Below, one piece after another: positions 6,972-13,406 of a stretch of 41,265 nucleotides of DNA (the stretch's first letter is position 1; every line of letters begins with the position of its first letter). The position numbers and the translations under genes are program-made. Below the pieces are notes generated by a model. That model saw only the letters and a list, made by a program, of their open reading frames with translations, ran no database searches and had not been told where the DNA came from. Source of the DNA: a virus; IMG/VR virus record IMGVR_UViG_3300022682_000015, positions 1-41,265 of that record. One strand, given 5' to 3'.

Positions 6972-7166
6972 ATGAATTTAACAAAAGTATACTTTCCAGA
7001 CAATAATATTAGCATGTCTCTTCTATGCGATAATTGTGTGGATGAGCTTCCAAAATTCTTTTGTTCCTGTGAATACCGCATAGACCATGAGTCAAGAACA
7101 GATTATACAGCATTCTCTTGTTCCCAATGTGGGGGAAGGAACCTTGGCAATGAAAAAGTCATCTGA
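6972..7166 (+). CDS. Small Cys-rich, probable zinc-binding protein
   Basis: 64 residues with CDNC, CSC and CSQCGG motifs spread along the chain (about residues 19-22, 31-33, 50-53), enough for one or two zinc sites. Shine-Dalgarno AGGAGATAA before the ATG. Its 3' end overlaps the next gene by 17 bases. No enzyme motif; small zinc-ribbon proteins of this type in phages commonly bind nucleic acid or protein, but which applies here is unknown. Confidence 0.7.
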   Translation: MNLTKVYFPDNNISMSLLCDNCVDELPKFFCSCEYRIDHESRTDYTAFSCSQCGGRNLGNEKVI

Positions 7167-7416
7167 AACTTACAGATTTTGGCTTGGCACACTCAAGTCT
7201 AACAATGGAAATAAAGAACATGTTTTTGATACTGACAAAAAGGATGGTTTGCTTTCACGATGTGGCACTGCACATTTTGAAAATTGTCATTCACATAAAG
7301 GAATCTGTGATAAAAAATTAGATCTAATGGTAAAGACAAACCCTGCTGAGATGTGTAAGCGTTGCCGTATGAGTGTCTGTTTTGAGATTTGGAAAGAGCA
7401 TAAAAGGGATTCCTGA
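7150..7416 (+). CDS. Small Cys/His-rich protein
   Basis: 88 residues from the ATG at 7150 (GGGGGAAGG upstream); a longer frame starting at 7087 would run inside the previous gene and is less likely. Contains CGTAHFENCHSHKGIC, then CKRCRMSVC: a run of Cys and His that could hold one or two zinc ions. The stop overlaps the start of the next tiny gene by ATGA, showing translational coupling. Function unknown. Confidence 0.65.
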   Translation: MKKSSETYRFWLGTLKSNNGNKEHVFDTDKKDGLLSRCGTAHFENCHSHKGICDKKLDLMVKTNPAEMCKRCRMSVCFEIWKEHKRDS

Positions 7417-7478
7417 TGATATGGGTATCCCTTTTAATACTATGGCTCATTGGAATAATCATAATTTTGAAAGGATGA
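7416..7478 (+). CDS. 20-residue single-pass membrane peptide (candidate microprotein)
   Basis: ATG overlaps the previous stop as ATGA, and the stop lies 3 bases before the next ATG, so it fits the operon exactly. The product MIWVSLLILWLIGIIIILKG is almost all hydrophobic with a Lys near the end, one transmembrane helix. The coding end AAAGGA also supplies the Shine-Dalgarno of the next gene. The tight packing favours real translation, but at 20 codons chance cannot be excluded. Confidence 0.5.
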   Translation: MIWVSLLILWLIGIIIILKG

Positions 7479-7481
7479 TCA

Positions 7482-7715
7482 ATGAAAATAGCAGTTCTTA
7501 TCCCAGCATATGGTAGGTGTTATTTGGAAAAAGATGATGTCCTGGACGCTTTTACCAGCGACAAATATTTTATTCAAAGGACTGTAACAGACCAATGGTA
7601 TGGTAAATACTGTAACTGTAGGGATCTCATGAAATACTCTGATTATACCCATGTGGAACTCAGGTATGGTCAATACAATGAACACCTTACTTTAGTACCC
7701 TTGGAGGCAGATTAA
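7482..7715 (+). CDS. Hypothetical protein (77 aa)
   Basis: No family recognised. Aromatic-rich (many Tyr), slightly acidic, with a Cys-Asn-Cys and one further Cys; no membrane segment. Preceded by AAAGGATGATCA. Ends in TAATG, coupled to the membrane protein that follows. In a row of small genes of unknown role. Confidence 0.7.
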   Translation: MKIAVLIPAYGRCYLEKDDVLDAFTSDKYFIQRTVTDQWYGKYCNCRDLMKYSDYTHVELRYGQYNEHLTLVPLEAD

Positions 7716-7900
7716 TGAATACTCAATTGTTTCATAAACTTGCCGAATTCTTTGATGCCATGAGAATTACTCCGAAATCCTGGGATCCAGCGCCATTAAT
7801 AGACTGGATCGTTATAGGAATTGTTGTGGCAATCCTCTACGCTTCTTTCTTGGCACTGGCTTGGACAGCAGAATATCTTTGGAATAAAATGCAAGGCTAA
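7715..7900 (+). CDS. Small inner-membrane protein, one transmembrane helix
   Basis: 61 residues: a short amphipathic N-terminus, then a hydrophobic stretch WIVIGIVVAILYASFLALAW (about 31-50) and a charged tail. Both start and stop overlap neighbours as TAATG, so it is translated with the 77-residue protein before it and the lipoprotein-like gene after it. A membrane protein plus lipoprotein pair expressed early could modify the envelope or block superinfection; that is inference. Confidence 0.75.
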   Translation: MNTQLFHKLAEFFDAMRITPKSWDPAPLIDWIVIGIVVAILYASFLALAWTAEYLWNKMQG

Positions 7901-8106
7901 TGAAAAAATTATTCCTCTCTACCTGTATGGCTATAGCTTTTGTAGCATGTGATCCAACTTCACATGACTATAATGAGCAGCTCTTGCTTGAACTGAAAAT
8001 TGTCAAGCAAGAGCTGCACCTTTTGAATGAGCAAATCAACGGCATCAATAGAAATCTTAGAAACTTGGGAATTTTTTATGCTGTCAAACCAAAGGAGGAC
8101 AGATAA
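7900..8106 (+). CDS. Small lipoprotein-like protein with coiled coil
   Basis: 68 residues. MKKLFLSTCMAIAFVACD is a signal sequence ending in FVAC-D, close to a lipobox, with Cys17 as lipidation site and Asp at +2. In enterobacteria Asp at +2 keeps lipoproteins in the inner membrane. The mature part (about 30-58) is a Leu-rich coiled coil (LLLELKIVKQELHLLNEQI). The -3 residue is Phe, not the usual Leu, so processing is probable rather than certain. Size fits spanin outer subunits or superinfection-exclusion lipoproteins, but there is no Pro-rich spanin signature and the gene is not beside lysis genes. Confidence 0.7.
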   Translation: MKKLFLSTCMAIAFVACDPTSHDYNEQLLLELKIVKQELHLLNEQINGINRNLRNLGIFYAVKPKEDR

Positions 8107-8522
8107 TGGATAAGTCAGTCGAAGCTTTTGGGGATACTATTATTAAACTTATAGATAGAATGACAGAACTTGAAGCAAACATGGACCATGTGGAATATGA
8201 AATCTGCGAAGTGCGTAAACAAATAAACAAGTTTGAAGATGCGTATCCAATGGGAGCCAATAAAGCTAAAACAGTAGATAAAGTATTTCCATGGTTAGTA
8301 ATGGGAACAAAAGATAGGGGTGGATCCACATGGATTAGCGCAGAAGAAATATATGTCAAAGACAAATATGTTGCCGAACTTCAAGGTATTATCAAAAATC
8401 AAAAACGTCTTCCCACCGCTAAGGACCTTAAAGGCATCTATATAGATATTGGACGAGACATCGGTAGGTCAGGCCATGCGGTTTTTTGTAGACTTGAACT
8501 GCTTGGCTTTGAAATGTGGTAA
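8106..8522 (+). CDS. Hypothetical protein, N-terminal coiled coil (138 aa)
   Basis: Residues about 8-50 (IIKLIDRMTELEANMDHVEY onward) form a coiled coil. The C-terminal part contains KDKYVAELQGIIKNQKRLPT and DIGRDIGRSGHAVFCRLELL, the latter resembling a small HTH. Possibly a DNA-binding dimer. Start overlaps the previous stop as TAATG with AAAGGAGG upstream. Family not recognised. It ends the tightly packed block that began at 6544. Confidence 0.7.
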   Translation: MDKSVEAFGDTIIKLIDRMTELEANMDHVEYEICEVRKQINKFEDAYPMGANKAKTVDKVFPWLVMGTKDRGGSTWISAEEIYVKDKYVAELQGIIKNQKRLPTAKDLKGIYIDIGRDIGRSGHAVFCRLELLGFEMW

Positions 8523-8533
8523 TAATATCGTAG

Positions 8534-8593
8534 CAGGGAGCCTTTAAGCCCTGTGCGTCCATGCCCTAGGTCTACCACCTTTCTTCCTAGGGC
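8534..8593. other. Two consecutive hairpins in an intergenic gap (structured RNA candidate)
   Basis: CAGGG/CCCTG (8534-8538, 8549-8553) and GCCCTAGG/CCTAGGGC (8563-8570, 8586-8593) form two hairpins in the 111-base gap after 8522. No T run follows, so a simple terminator is unlikely. Could be a processing site, an mRNA stabiliser or a small RNA. Confidence 0.5.
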
Positions 8594-8633
8594 GTGGGGT
8601 AGGCAATAACATTATAACAAAAGGAATTGTGAT

Positions 8634-8771
8634 ATGAGTTTAGACTATTACAAGCTGTACAAGGCGTACAAGGAAGCGTGGGCCAAAGTTCATTCCCAGC
8701 CATACCCTGAGTATGAGGAGTGGCTAGAATGGTTAAAGGAAGACAGAAAGGCTGATGCCGCGGAGGCATAG
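8634..8771 (+). CDS. Small hypothetical protein (45 aa)
   Basis: Open frame MSLDYYKLYKAYKEAWAKVH onward, ending KADAAEA, with AAAAGGA placed 8 bases before the ATG. Helical and strongly charged, with YPEYEEWLEWLKED in the middle and no Cys or membrane segment. It fills the gap between the hairpins and the DUF2800-type nuclease and reads in the same direction. Function unknown. Confidence 0.6.
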   Translation: MSLDYYKLYKAYKEAWAKVHSQPYPEYEEWLEWLKEDRKADAAEA

Positions 8772-8805
8772 AACAGTTACATATAACCCTAAATAAGGAG
8801 GAAAC

Positions 8806-9969
8806 ATGGAAAATTATGACAAGCATGCATTTTTTGCACCTTCAAACTTGCATTTGATTCTTAAATGTCCAGGCGCTATTATGCTTGCTGACGCTCTGTA
8901 TCGCCAGGGAACCCTAGTAAAGGGCGAAACAAATGAAGCGGCTGAGCATGGCACGATGTTGCATAGCTATGTTCCTTTGGCATGGAAGTCAAAAGATGTA
9001 TTGCAAGAACTTTCACTGAATGATCGTGCCCAAGTACAAGAATGTTTAGATTATCTTAAGACAATAATCAAAAGCTTTGGGCATGATAATTACTGGTTAT
9101 TCTTTGAAAAACAAGTTTCTCTTCGTAATTTTGGGCTTCCAGAAGTATGGGGAACTTGTGATGTCATTCTCTTTGATAATGTTACACAGACCCTATATAT
9201 TATCGATTGGAAATTTGGTTATTGGGGAGTCTATGCCTACAATAATCCTCAGTTACGCGCATACGCTGGTGGTGCTTTAGAGTACTGCCGTGCCAAAGAA
9301 ATAGAAGTGCATATTGTTCAGCCACCACGAGACAATATGACTTCTGAGCGAATGTCTTATATGGAACTGTACTCATGGCTTCATAAAGACTTGGCCATAG
9401 GCATTGAAAAATGTAAACAGAATACGCCTGAGTTTATTCCAGGTGAAGCCCAGTGTAAGTTCTGTCCTGTAAAAAATTTCTGTGATACTAGAACGCGGTA
9501 TGTTAAAGAAGTAGCACAACAAATGTTTGAGGCCCATAAGATCCTGCCTAAACTGACTAGCCCCGAAGTAATCACAGAATTTATTAAAAAAGCTCCCCTG
9601 ATTGAACAGACTATTAAAGACTTCAAGAAGTTTGTTTTTGAAGAGCTACAGCGTGGGAGCAACAGTTTCCCAGACTACAAACTGGTTAGGGGTAGAGCTA
9701 ATCGAAAATGGGTCAGCGAAGAAAAAGTTCTTGAGTTCTTTGAAAAACAAGAAATGGATGAAGTCTTTATCAGTAAGCTTATATCGCCGGCCCAGGCTGA
9801 GAAGCTCAATACCAAACTGAAGAAAGACGAGGAGTTCCAGAAGCTGTACACAGTTCCAGAAGGAAAGCTTTCTCTGGCACTGAGTACTGACCGCCGTAAG
9901 GCAATTACACCTCAGCGTAAAGCTATTGATATTTTTAGTGAGTATGCAAGCTCGGATAAATTGGAATAA
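8806..9969 (+). CDS. DUF2800-type PD-(D/E)XK nuclease (Cas4/RecB-like)
   Basis: 387 residues. Seen: AAEHGTMLHSY near 45-55 (conserved His of RecB/Cas4-like nucleases), GTCDVILFDN followed by LYIIDWKFG (the D and DxK active-site pair, about 121-143), then GEAQCKFCPVKNFC with Cys spaced as in iron-sulfur-bound Cas4/AddB nucleases (about 208-222). These are the hallmarks of phage DUF2800 proteins, thought to be recombination or replication exonucleases, usually found near DUF2815 proteins and family A polymerase, as here. Shine-Dalgarno AAGGAGGAAAC supports the ATG at 8806. Confidence 0.85.
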   Translation: MENYDKHAFFAPSNLHLILKCPGAIMLADALYRQGTLVKGETNEAAEHGTMLHSYVPLAWKSKDVLQELSLNDRAQVQECLDYLKTIIKSFGHDNYWLFFEKQVSLRNFGLPEVWGTCDVILFDNVTQTLYIIDWKFGYWGVYAYNNPQLRAYAGGALEYCRAKEIEVHIVQPPRDNMTSERMSYMELYSWLHKDLAIGIEKCKQNTPEFIPGEAQCKFCPVKNFCDTRTRYVKEVAQQMFEAHKILPKLTSPEVITEFIKKAPLIEQTIKDFKKFVFEELQRGSNSFPDYKLVRGRANRKWVSEEKVLEFFEKQEMDEVFISKLISPAQAEKLNTKLKKDEEFQKLYTVPEGKLSLALSTDRRKAITPQRKAIDIFSEYASSDKLE

Positions 9970-10005
9970 ATCTGGAACTTTTTGAGCTTATTTTGGCGTT
10001 ACGCA

Positions 10006-10034
10006 TTTACTTTTGGTGTATAACTTGATATATT
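10006..10034 (+). promoter_or_regulatory. Promoter, TTTACT-N17-TATATT
   Basis: TTTACT 10006-10011 and TATATT 10029-10034 with a 17-base spacer. The upstream 37 bases (9981-10017) match those before the promoter at 6462 at most positions (TTTGAGCTT, ATTTACTTTTGGT). Reads into the wHTH/coiled-coil gene. Confidence 0.65.
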
Positions 10035-10050
10035 TAATATAACAATTGAT

Positions 10051-10067
10051 GTTCACGTGGTGTGAAC
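10051..10067. promoter_or_regulatory. Palindromic operator GTTCAC-N5-GTGAAC
   Basis: Perfect 6-base arms (10051-10056, 10062-10067), 17 bases after the -10 box. The arm TTCAC is the same word that begins each iteron at 2157-2251, suggesting one protein may bind both places. Confidence 0.6.
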
Positions 10068-10099
10068 AGTAACAAACCCCAAATGAAAGGAGCAGTACC

Positions 10100-10615
10100 A
10101 TGGCAATGAGAGACGAGATTTTCGAGGCAATCAATAAGGGCGGAGCTACTCAGGAATCTTTGCTTGAGCTCACCGGCACCACGAAGAAAGGCCTGGCCAG
10201 TCAGTTCACCTATTTGCGTATGCTGGGCAAATGCCCGATGAAACAGGAAGACGGCACCTACAAGATCGTCACAACTGAAGAGTGGGAAGCTTCCCGTTCC
10301 AGTGGCGGTACAGCTGGTAAAGTTCTTTCTCCTGCTGAGCGTGTGGAAAAAGCCGAAAAGCGTGAAAAACGCGCTTCCACAGCCCTCACGAATGCCAAGA
10401 AAAAGCTTGAGGCCAATCCTGATGATCGTGTTGCTCAACTCACTGTAGCTAAAGCTGAAGCTGAACTGGAACTCAGCTCGATTCTCCTGGGCAAAGCTGA
10501 AAAAGCATTCGCCGATGCATTCACCGAGGAACCCGTTGATCCCGCCGAACCCACCGATGAATCTGAAAATCAGGATGACGTCGAAGGATTTGAAGCCGAA
10601 GGTGACCTGGAATAA
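10100..10615 (+). CDS. wHTH protein with acidic coiled-coil C-terminus
   Basis: 171 residues. N-terminus (about 1-60): IFEAINKGGATQESLLELTG then TTKKGLASQFTYLRMLGKC and a wing near EDGTYKIV, a winged-HTH related to the protein at 2541. Middle (about 80-135): Ala/Lys/Glu-rich coiled coil. The C-terminus is very acidic and ends AEGDLE, the same last five residues EGDLE as the ssDNA-binding protein at 12741. Its codons are GC-richer than those of its neighbours. It has its own promoter, palindromic operator and terminator, so it forms a separate and probably abundant transcription unit. Role inferred: regulator or origin/replication-associated DNA-binding protein. Confidence 0.8.
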   Translation: MAMRDEIFEAINKGGATQESLLELTGTTKKGLASQFTYLRMLGKCPMKQEDGTYKIVTTEEWEASRSSGGTAGKVLSPAERVEKAEKREKRASTALTNAKKKLEANPDDRVAQLTVAKAEAELELSSILLGKAEKAFADAFTEEPVDPAEPTDESENQDDVEGFEAEGDLE

Positions 10616-10641
10616 CACCTTATGCTTCAAGCTATCAAAAT

Positions 10642-10678
10642 AAATATGGGTACTCACTGTGAGTACCCATATTTTTTT
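10642..10678 (+). terminator. Strong intrinsic terminator
   Basis: A 15-bp perfect stem (10642-10656 with 10660-10674), loop CTG, followed by Ts to 10678. Isolates the 10100 gene from the nucleotide-metabolism operon. Confidence 0.9.
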
Positions 10679-10696
10679 ATCTGGAGGAATTAACGA

Positions 10697-11098
10697 ATGG
10701 ATATAAAAAGCTTTGAAGAGTTTTTGGAAGGCTTATTTGAGAAAATTGGAGAACTTGAGAGACGGAAACGATCTGAATACGTTATGGAGGAGAGCGCTGA
10801 TCGTCTTAGTCATTTTAAAGAGATTGGTGCTATCACGGGAGAACCTGCCCATCAAGTTCTTCGAGGTATGATGGTTAAGCATACTAAATCCATTTACGAT
10901 ATGCTTAAATTCCCTGGTCTTATAGACTGTGATCAAGCCAGCTGGATTGAAAAAATCAATGATCATATCGTCTATCTTATACTCTTAGAAGCCCTTGTGG
11001 CAGAAAGCTTTGAAAATGTTAAAACCCTATCAAGCCCAGATGATCAAAGTTGTACAGGGGACAGAAGCACCACACCGTATAGTAAGCTTAGCAGCTAA
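10697..11098 (+). CDS. Hypothetical protein (133 aa), helical; in nucleotide cassette
   Basis: Mostly helical: DRLSHFKEIGAITGEPAHQV, MMVKHTKSIYDMLKF and SWIEKINDHIVYLILLEALV. The last pattern, a helix with Asp and a hydrophobic INDHIVYLILL face, recalls phage all-alpha domains associated with nucleotide modification, but I cannot assign it with confidence. Shine-Dalgarno CTGGAGGAATTAACG. The last about 25 codons overlap the start of the thymidylate synthase gene, so the two are coupled. Confidence 0.65.
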   Translation: MDIKSFEEFLEGLFEKIGELERRKRSEYVMEESADRLSHFKEIGAITGEPAHQVLRGMMVKHTKSIYDMLKFPGLIDCDQASWIEKINDHIVYLILLEALVAESFENVKTLSSPDDQSCTGDRSTTPYSKLSS

Positions 11099-11708
11099 TA
11101 TAACACAAAAACGCATTTCAGCAGGTACTGAACAAGATTCAGATAACAGGGCTGCTGAGTTATGCAAATACCTGGTCAAAGCAAACCACACTTCTTTACT
11201 TGAACACGCTTCAATTTCTTTTCTAATCGTCAATGTGTCCAGGTCTTTCTTGGCACAGATTACTCGACATCGTATGAGTTCTTTCACTTCTGCTTCACAG
11301 CATTATCAAGAGTATAGCGGATACGATGATCTTGTGGATGAACAGCTCACTCGTATCCCACTAGTTAAGAATACCCTTAACACTGTTGACCTAGCTTATA
11401 AGGATCTCATAAACCATTATGATATTGCTCCGGAAGAAGCAAGACAAATTCTTACTAACTCGAAAGCGGTAAACATTCTGTGGACAATTAACGCTAGATC
11501 TCTTATCAATTTTTTGAATCTTCGATTATGCAAACGCAATACCAAAGAAATGCTACGCTTTGCTAAAACAATCCACAAATTAGCAAAATCCTGGTTTCCA
11601 GAAGTATTTAATCACGTGGGCCCTGATTGTGTAATGTTAACATATTGTCGGCAGGGTCGTATGCAAGCAAAGGAATGTGCTGGTGTCAGACTCAACCCGT
11701 GTATCTAG
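11040..11708 (+). CDS. thyX: Flavin-dependent thymidylate synthase
   Basis: Converts dUMP to dTMP using methylene-tetrahydrofolate and FADH2. Seen: ITRHRMSSFTSASQHYQEY, the ThyX signature region (RHR near residue 76 followed by S..SQHY, where many members have SxRY), and NARSLINFLNLRLCKRNTKE, the conserved late block with LRLC. 222 residues, a normal ThyX length. Start choice: ATG 11040 begins the first core strand (MIKVVQGTEAPH); upstream in-frame options are ATG 11016 and TTG 10995, none with a good ribosome site. Overlaps the previous gene by 59 bases and the deaminase by about 26. Works with the deaminase and MazG-like enzyme that follow. Confidence 0.9.
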   Translation: MIKVVQGTEAPHRIVSLAANITQKRISAGTEQDSDNRAAELCKYLVKANHTSLLEHASISFLIVNVSRSFLAQITRHRMSSFTSASQHYQEYSGYDDLVDEQLTRIPLVKNTLNTVDLAYKDLINHYDIAPEEARQILTNSKAVNILWTINARSLINFLNLRLCKRNTKEMLRFAKTIHKLAKSWFPEVFNHVGPDCVMLTYCRQGRMQAKECAGVRLNPCI

Positions 11709-12135
11709 GGATGAAGCTTATCTTCGTATGGCCTTAGCTATTGCCCAGCGATCCACCTGCCTTGATAAGCAGGTGGGTTGCATTATAACCAATGACTGGA
11801 ACGAAGTTATTGCTAGTGGTTATAACGGGGCTCCTCGTGGGTACTCTCATTGTATAGATAATGGTACTTGCTGGAAAGATCTATATGATAATCCAGATAG
11901 GTGTCCTTCAGCTCATGCAGAACAAAATGCTCTAATTCAATGTAAAACTCCAAATAAAATTCACACTATCTATTGTACCCTTAGCCCGTGTATAACCTGT
12001 GTTCGAATGATATTGAATACAACATGTACTCGTCTTGTTTTTATTAATGAGCATAGGCACACAGAGCCTAAAGACTTATGGCTTAGAATGCCTGGAAAGG
12101 AGTGGATTCAATATGACATCAAAATTAACCTTTGA
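11683..12135 (+). CDS. dCMP deaminase (zinc-dependent)
   Basis: Turns dCMP into dUMP, feeding ThyX. Seen: SAHAEQNAL (zinc His and catalytic Glu) and LSPCITCVRM (the two zinc Cys), plus VGCIITNDWNEVIASGYNGA near the N-terminus, all typical of phage dCMP deaminases, about 150 residues. Start taken at GTG 11683 because AAAGGA lies 8 bases upstream; GTG 11677 is too close to it. Overlaps ThyX at its 5' end and the MazG-like gene at its 3' end. Confidence 0.9.
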   Translation: MSDSTRVSRDEAYLRMALAIAQRSTCLDKQVGCIITNDWNEVIASGYNGAPRGYSHCIDNGTCWKDLYDNPDRCPSAHAEQNALIQCKTPNKIHTIYCTLSPCITCVRMILNTTCTRLVFINEHRHTEPKDLWLRMPGKEWIQYDIKINL

Positions 12136-12499
12136 GGAAATGTACAAAGTCATTCAAGATTATCATGGCGCCCTTGGTCATTGTCGAGTATTTGATACTG
12201 AACTTCAACGCTTTCAGGCAATTCGCAATAAAAGCTTAGCACTTATGATGGAAGTTGCTGAATTGGTTGATAGCTTGCCGTGGAAACCATGGCGAGAAAT
12301 TGAAGATCAGCCTTATGACCTCGATAACGCTAAGCGTGAAATTGTGGATATTATCTTTTTCTTGGTAGGGATATGTGAAGACCTGGCAATCGAGCCTGAA
12401 GATATTGAAGAAAAGTTTTTTCAGGTTTTTCACAATAACCAGAAACGTATAGCTTCTGGCTATAATAAAATAGATTTTGACAGAAAGGAGGTGATTTAA
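12113..12499 (+). CDS. MazG/dimeric dUTPase-like NTP pyrophosphohydrolase
   Basis: 128 residues, all helical. MMEVAELVDSLPWKPWR has the Exx(E/D) metal motif followed by the Trp-rich segment common in dimeric dUTPase-type enzymes, and KREIVDIIFFLVGICEDL supplies the second ExxD. Expected to hydrolyse dUTP or dCTP-type nucleotides to monophosphates, giving dUMP for ThyX and keeping uracil out of DNA. Substrate cannot be fixed from sequence. Start ATG 12113 has GGAAAGGAG upstream; a longer frame from 12035 lies inside the deaminase gene. Confidence 0.8.
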   Translation: MTSKLTFEEMYKVIQDYHGALGHCRVFDTELQRFQAIRNKSLALMMEVAELVDSLPWKPWREIEDQPYDLDNAKREIVDIIFFLVGICEDLAIEPEDIEEKFFQVFHNNQKRIASGYNKIDFDRKEVI

Positions 12500-12693
12500 T
12501 GCGTCGGCTAAAGATCTCATATGGTCGTACAGTTCAGCCCATGAAGTTTGAATCAATTAGAATGGACGTGGCCGTTGAGAAGGACGTGCCTGATGGGGAT
12601 GCACTGCTTGAAGAAGCAAATAAATCTGTCGAAAGCCTCAGAAAGTACGTCGAAGTTAAACTTAACGAAACTGTTAAAATGCTGTACAACTGA
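12499..12693 (+). CDS. Hypothetical protein (64 aa)
   Basis: Start overlaps the previous stop (TAATG) and is served by a very strong AAAGGAGGTGATT. Predicted as an N-terminal beta segment (LKISYGRTVQPMKFESIRMD) and a C-terminal amphipathic helix (LEEANKSVESLRKYVEVKLN). Position directly before the ssDNA-binding protein suggests a replication accessory role. Family not recognised. Confidence 0.7.
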   Translation: MRRLKISYGRTVQPMKFESIRMDVAVEKDVPDGDALLEEANKSVESLRKYVEVKLNETVKMLYN

Positions 12694-12697
12694 CAAC

Positions 12698-12710
12698 TGA
12701 CAATTTGTCA
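12698..12710. promoter_or_regulatory. Dyad TGACA-ATT-TGTCA with flanking direct repeats
   Basis: A 13-base perfect dyad just before the ssDNA-binding protein gene, preceded by a CAACTGA/CAACTGA duplication and followed by GTCAAAACGTCAAAACGTTAAAA. In mRNA it would lie in the leader; it may be an operator or a translational control site. Confidence 0.45.
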
Positions 12711-12740
12711 AAACGTCAAAACGTTAAAAAGGAGAAAGTT

Positions 12741-13292
12741 ATGATTACCTCAATTATTCGTTTTTCTTATCTTAGCGCTTGGGAGCCAAAGAAAACTCCT
12801 TCTGGAGACCTGAAGTACTCGGCATCTCTTCTCATCCCTAAAACTGATGAAAAAGGTGTCAAGGAAATCAAAGCTGCCATTAATGCTGCTGTTCAAAAGG
12901 GCATAGACGGCAACAAGTTTTCTCAGGTTCAAGCTAAGGCTCCTAAGTTTCACAATCCTTTGCGGGATGGTGATGAGGAATTTGAAGCAGGCAACCGCGG
13001 GCCCGAATATAAAGGGCATTACTTCCTGAACAGTACGTCAACAAACCAACCCGGTATCGTTGGACCTGACGCTAAGCCTCTGTTTGATCCTGAGGATCTT
13101 TACAGTGGCTGCTACGGCCGAGCTGATATCAATTTCTTTCCTTTCAAACATGCAGCAAATGTCGGTATTGGCGTTGGCCTCAATAACTTGATGAAAGTTA
13201 AAGATGGTGAACGTCTAGATGGCCGAATGAAAGCAGAAGATGCTTTTGCTCAGTTTTCCGAAACCCCTGCTGAAGAAGGCGATCTCGAATAA
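12741..13292 (+). CDS. DUF2815-type ssDNA-binding protein
   Basis: 183 residues from ATG 12741 (AAAAAGGAGAAAGTT upstream; the frame is open to TTG 12705 but without ribosome site). Pattern of phage DUF2815 proteins, which are gp2.5-like OB-fold ssDNA-binding proteins: IRFSYLSAWEPKKTPSGDLK, YSASLLIPKTDEKGVKEIK, later LYSGCYGRADINFFPF and VGIGVGLNNLMKVKDGERL. The acidic C-terminal tail ends EEGDLE, as expected for an SSB tip that contacts polymerase; the protein at 10100 ends identically. Lies just before the polymerase gene, its usual genomic partner. Confidence 0.85.
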   Translation: MITSIIRFSYLSAWEPKKTPSGDLKYSASLLIPKTDEKGVKEIKAAINAAVQKGIDGNKFSQVQAKAPKFHNPLRDGDEEFEAGNRGPEYKGHYFLNSTSTNQPGIVGPDAKPLFDPEDLYSGCYGRADINFFPFKHAANVGIGVGLNNLMKVKDGERLDGRMKAEDAFAQFSETPAEEGDLE

Positions 13293-13296
13293 ATAA

Positions 13297-13401
13297 ATGA
13301 TAGATATGTCGCACATAGTGTTTTTGGCCTATGGTTTTGCGCATACTTCTTTATTGTCTCTCGTGGGACAATGGGTCGCAGGGCAGGAATTGCTAAGATG
13401 A
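13297..13401 (+). CDS. Possible 34-residue membrane peptide
   Basis: Open frame starting 4 bases after the SSB stop: MIDMSHIVFLAYGFAHTSLL onward, ending QELLR; hydrophobic centre long enough for one membrane pass. No good Shine-Dalgarno, so translation would rely on coupling to the upstream gene (ATG at 13297 or 13306). It sits immediately before a UUCG hairpin. Weak candidate; the gap may instead hold only regulatory RNA. Confidence 0.3.
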   Translation: MIDMSHIVFLAYGFAHTSLLSLVGQWVAGQELLR

Positions 13402-13406
13402 TCTAC

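Noticed and set aside
10034-10657. 207-residue minus-strand frame opposite the wHTH/acidic gene
   Set aside because: It is the mirror of a strongly biased coding sequence; composition is Phe/Gly-rich nonsense and it has no promoter or context.
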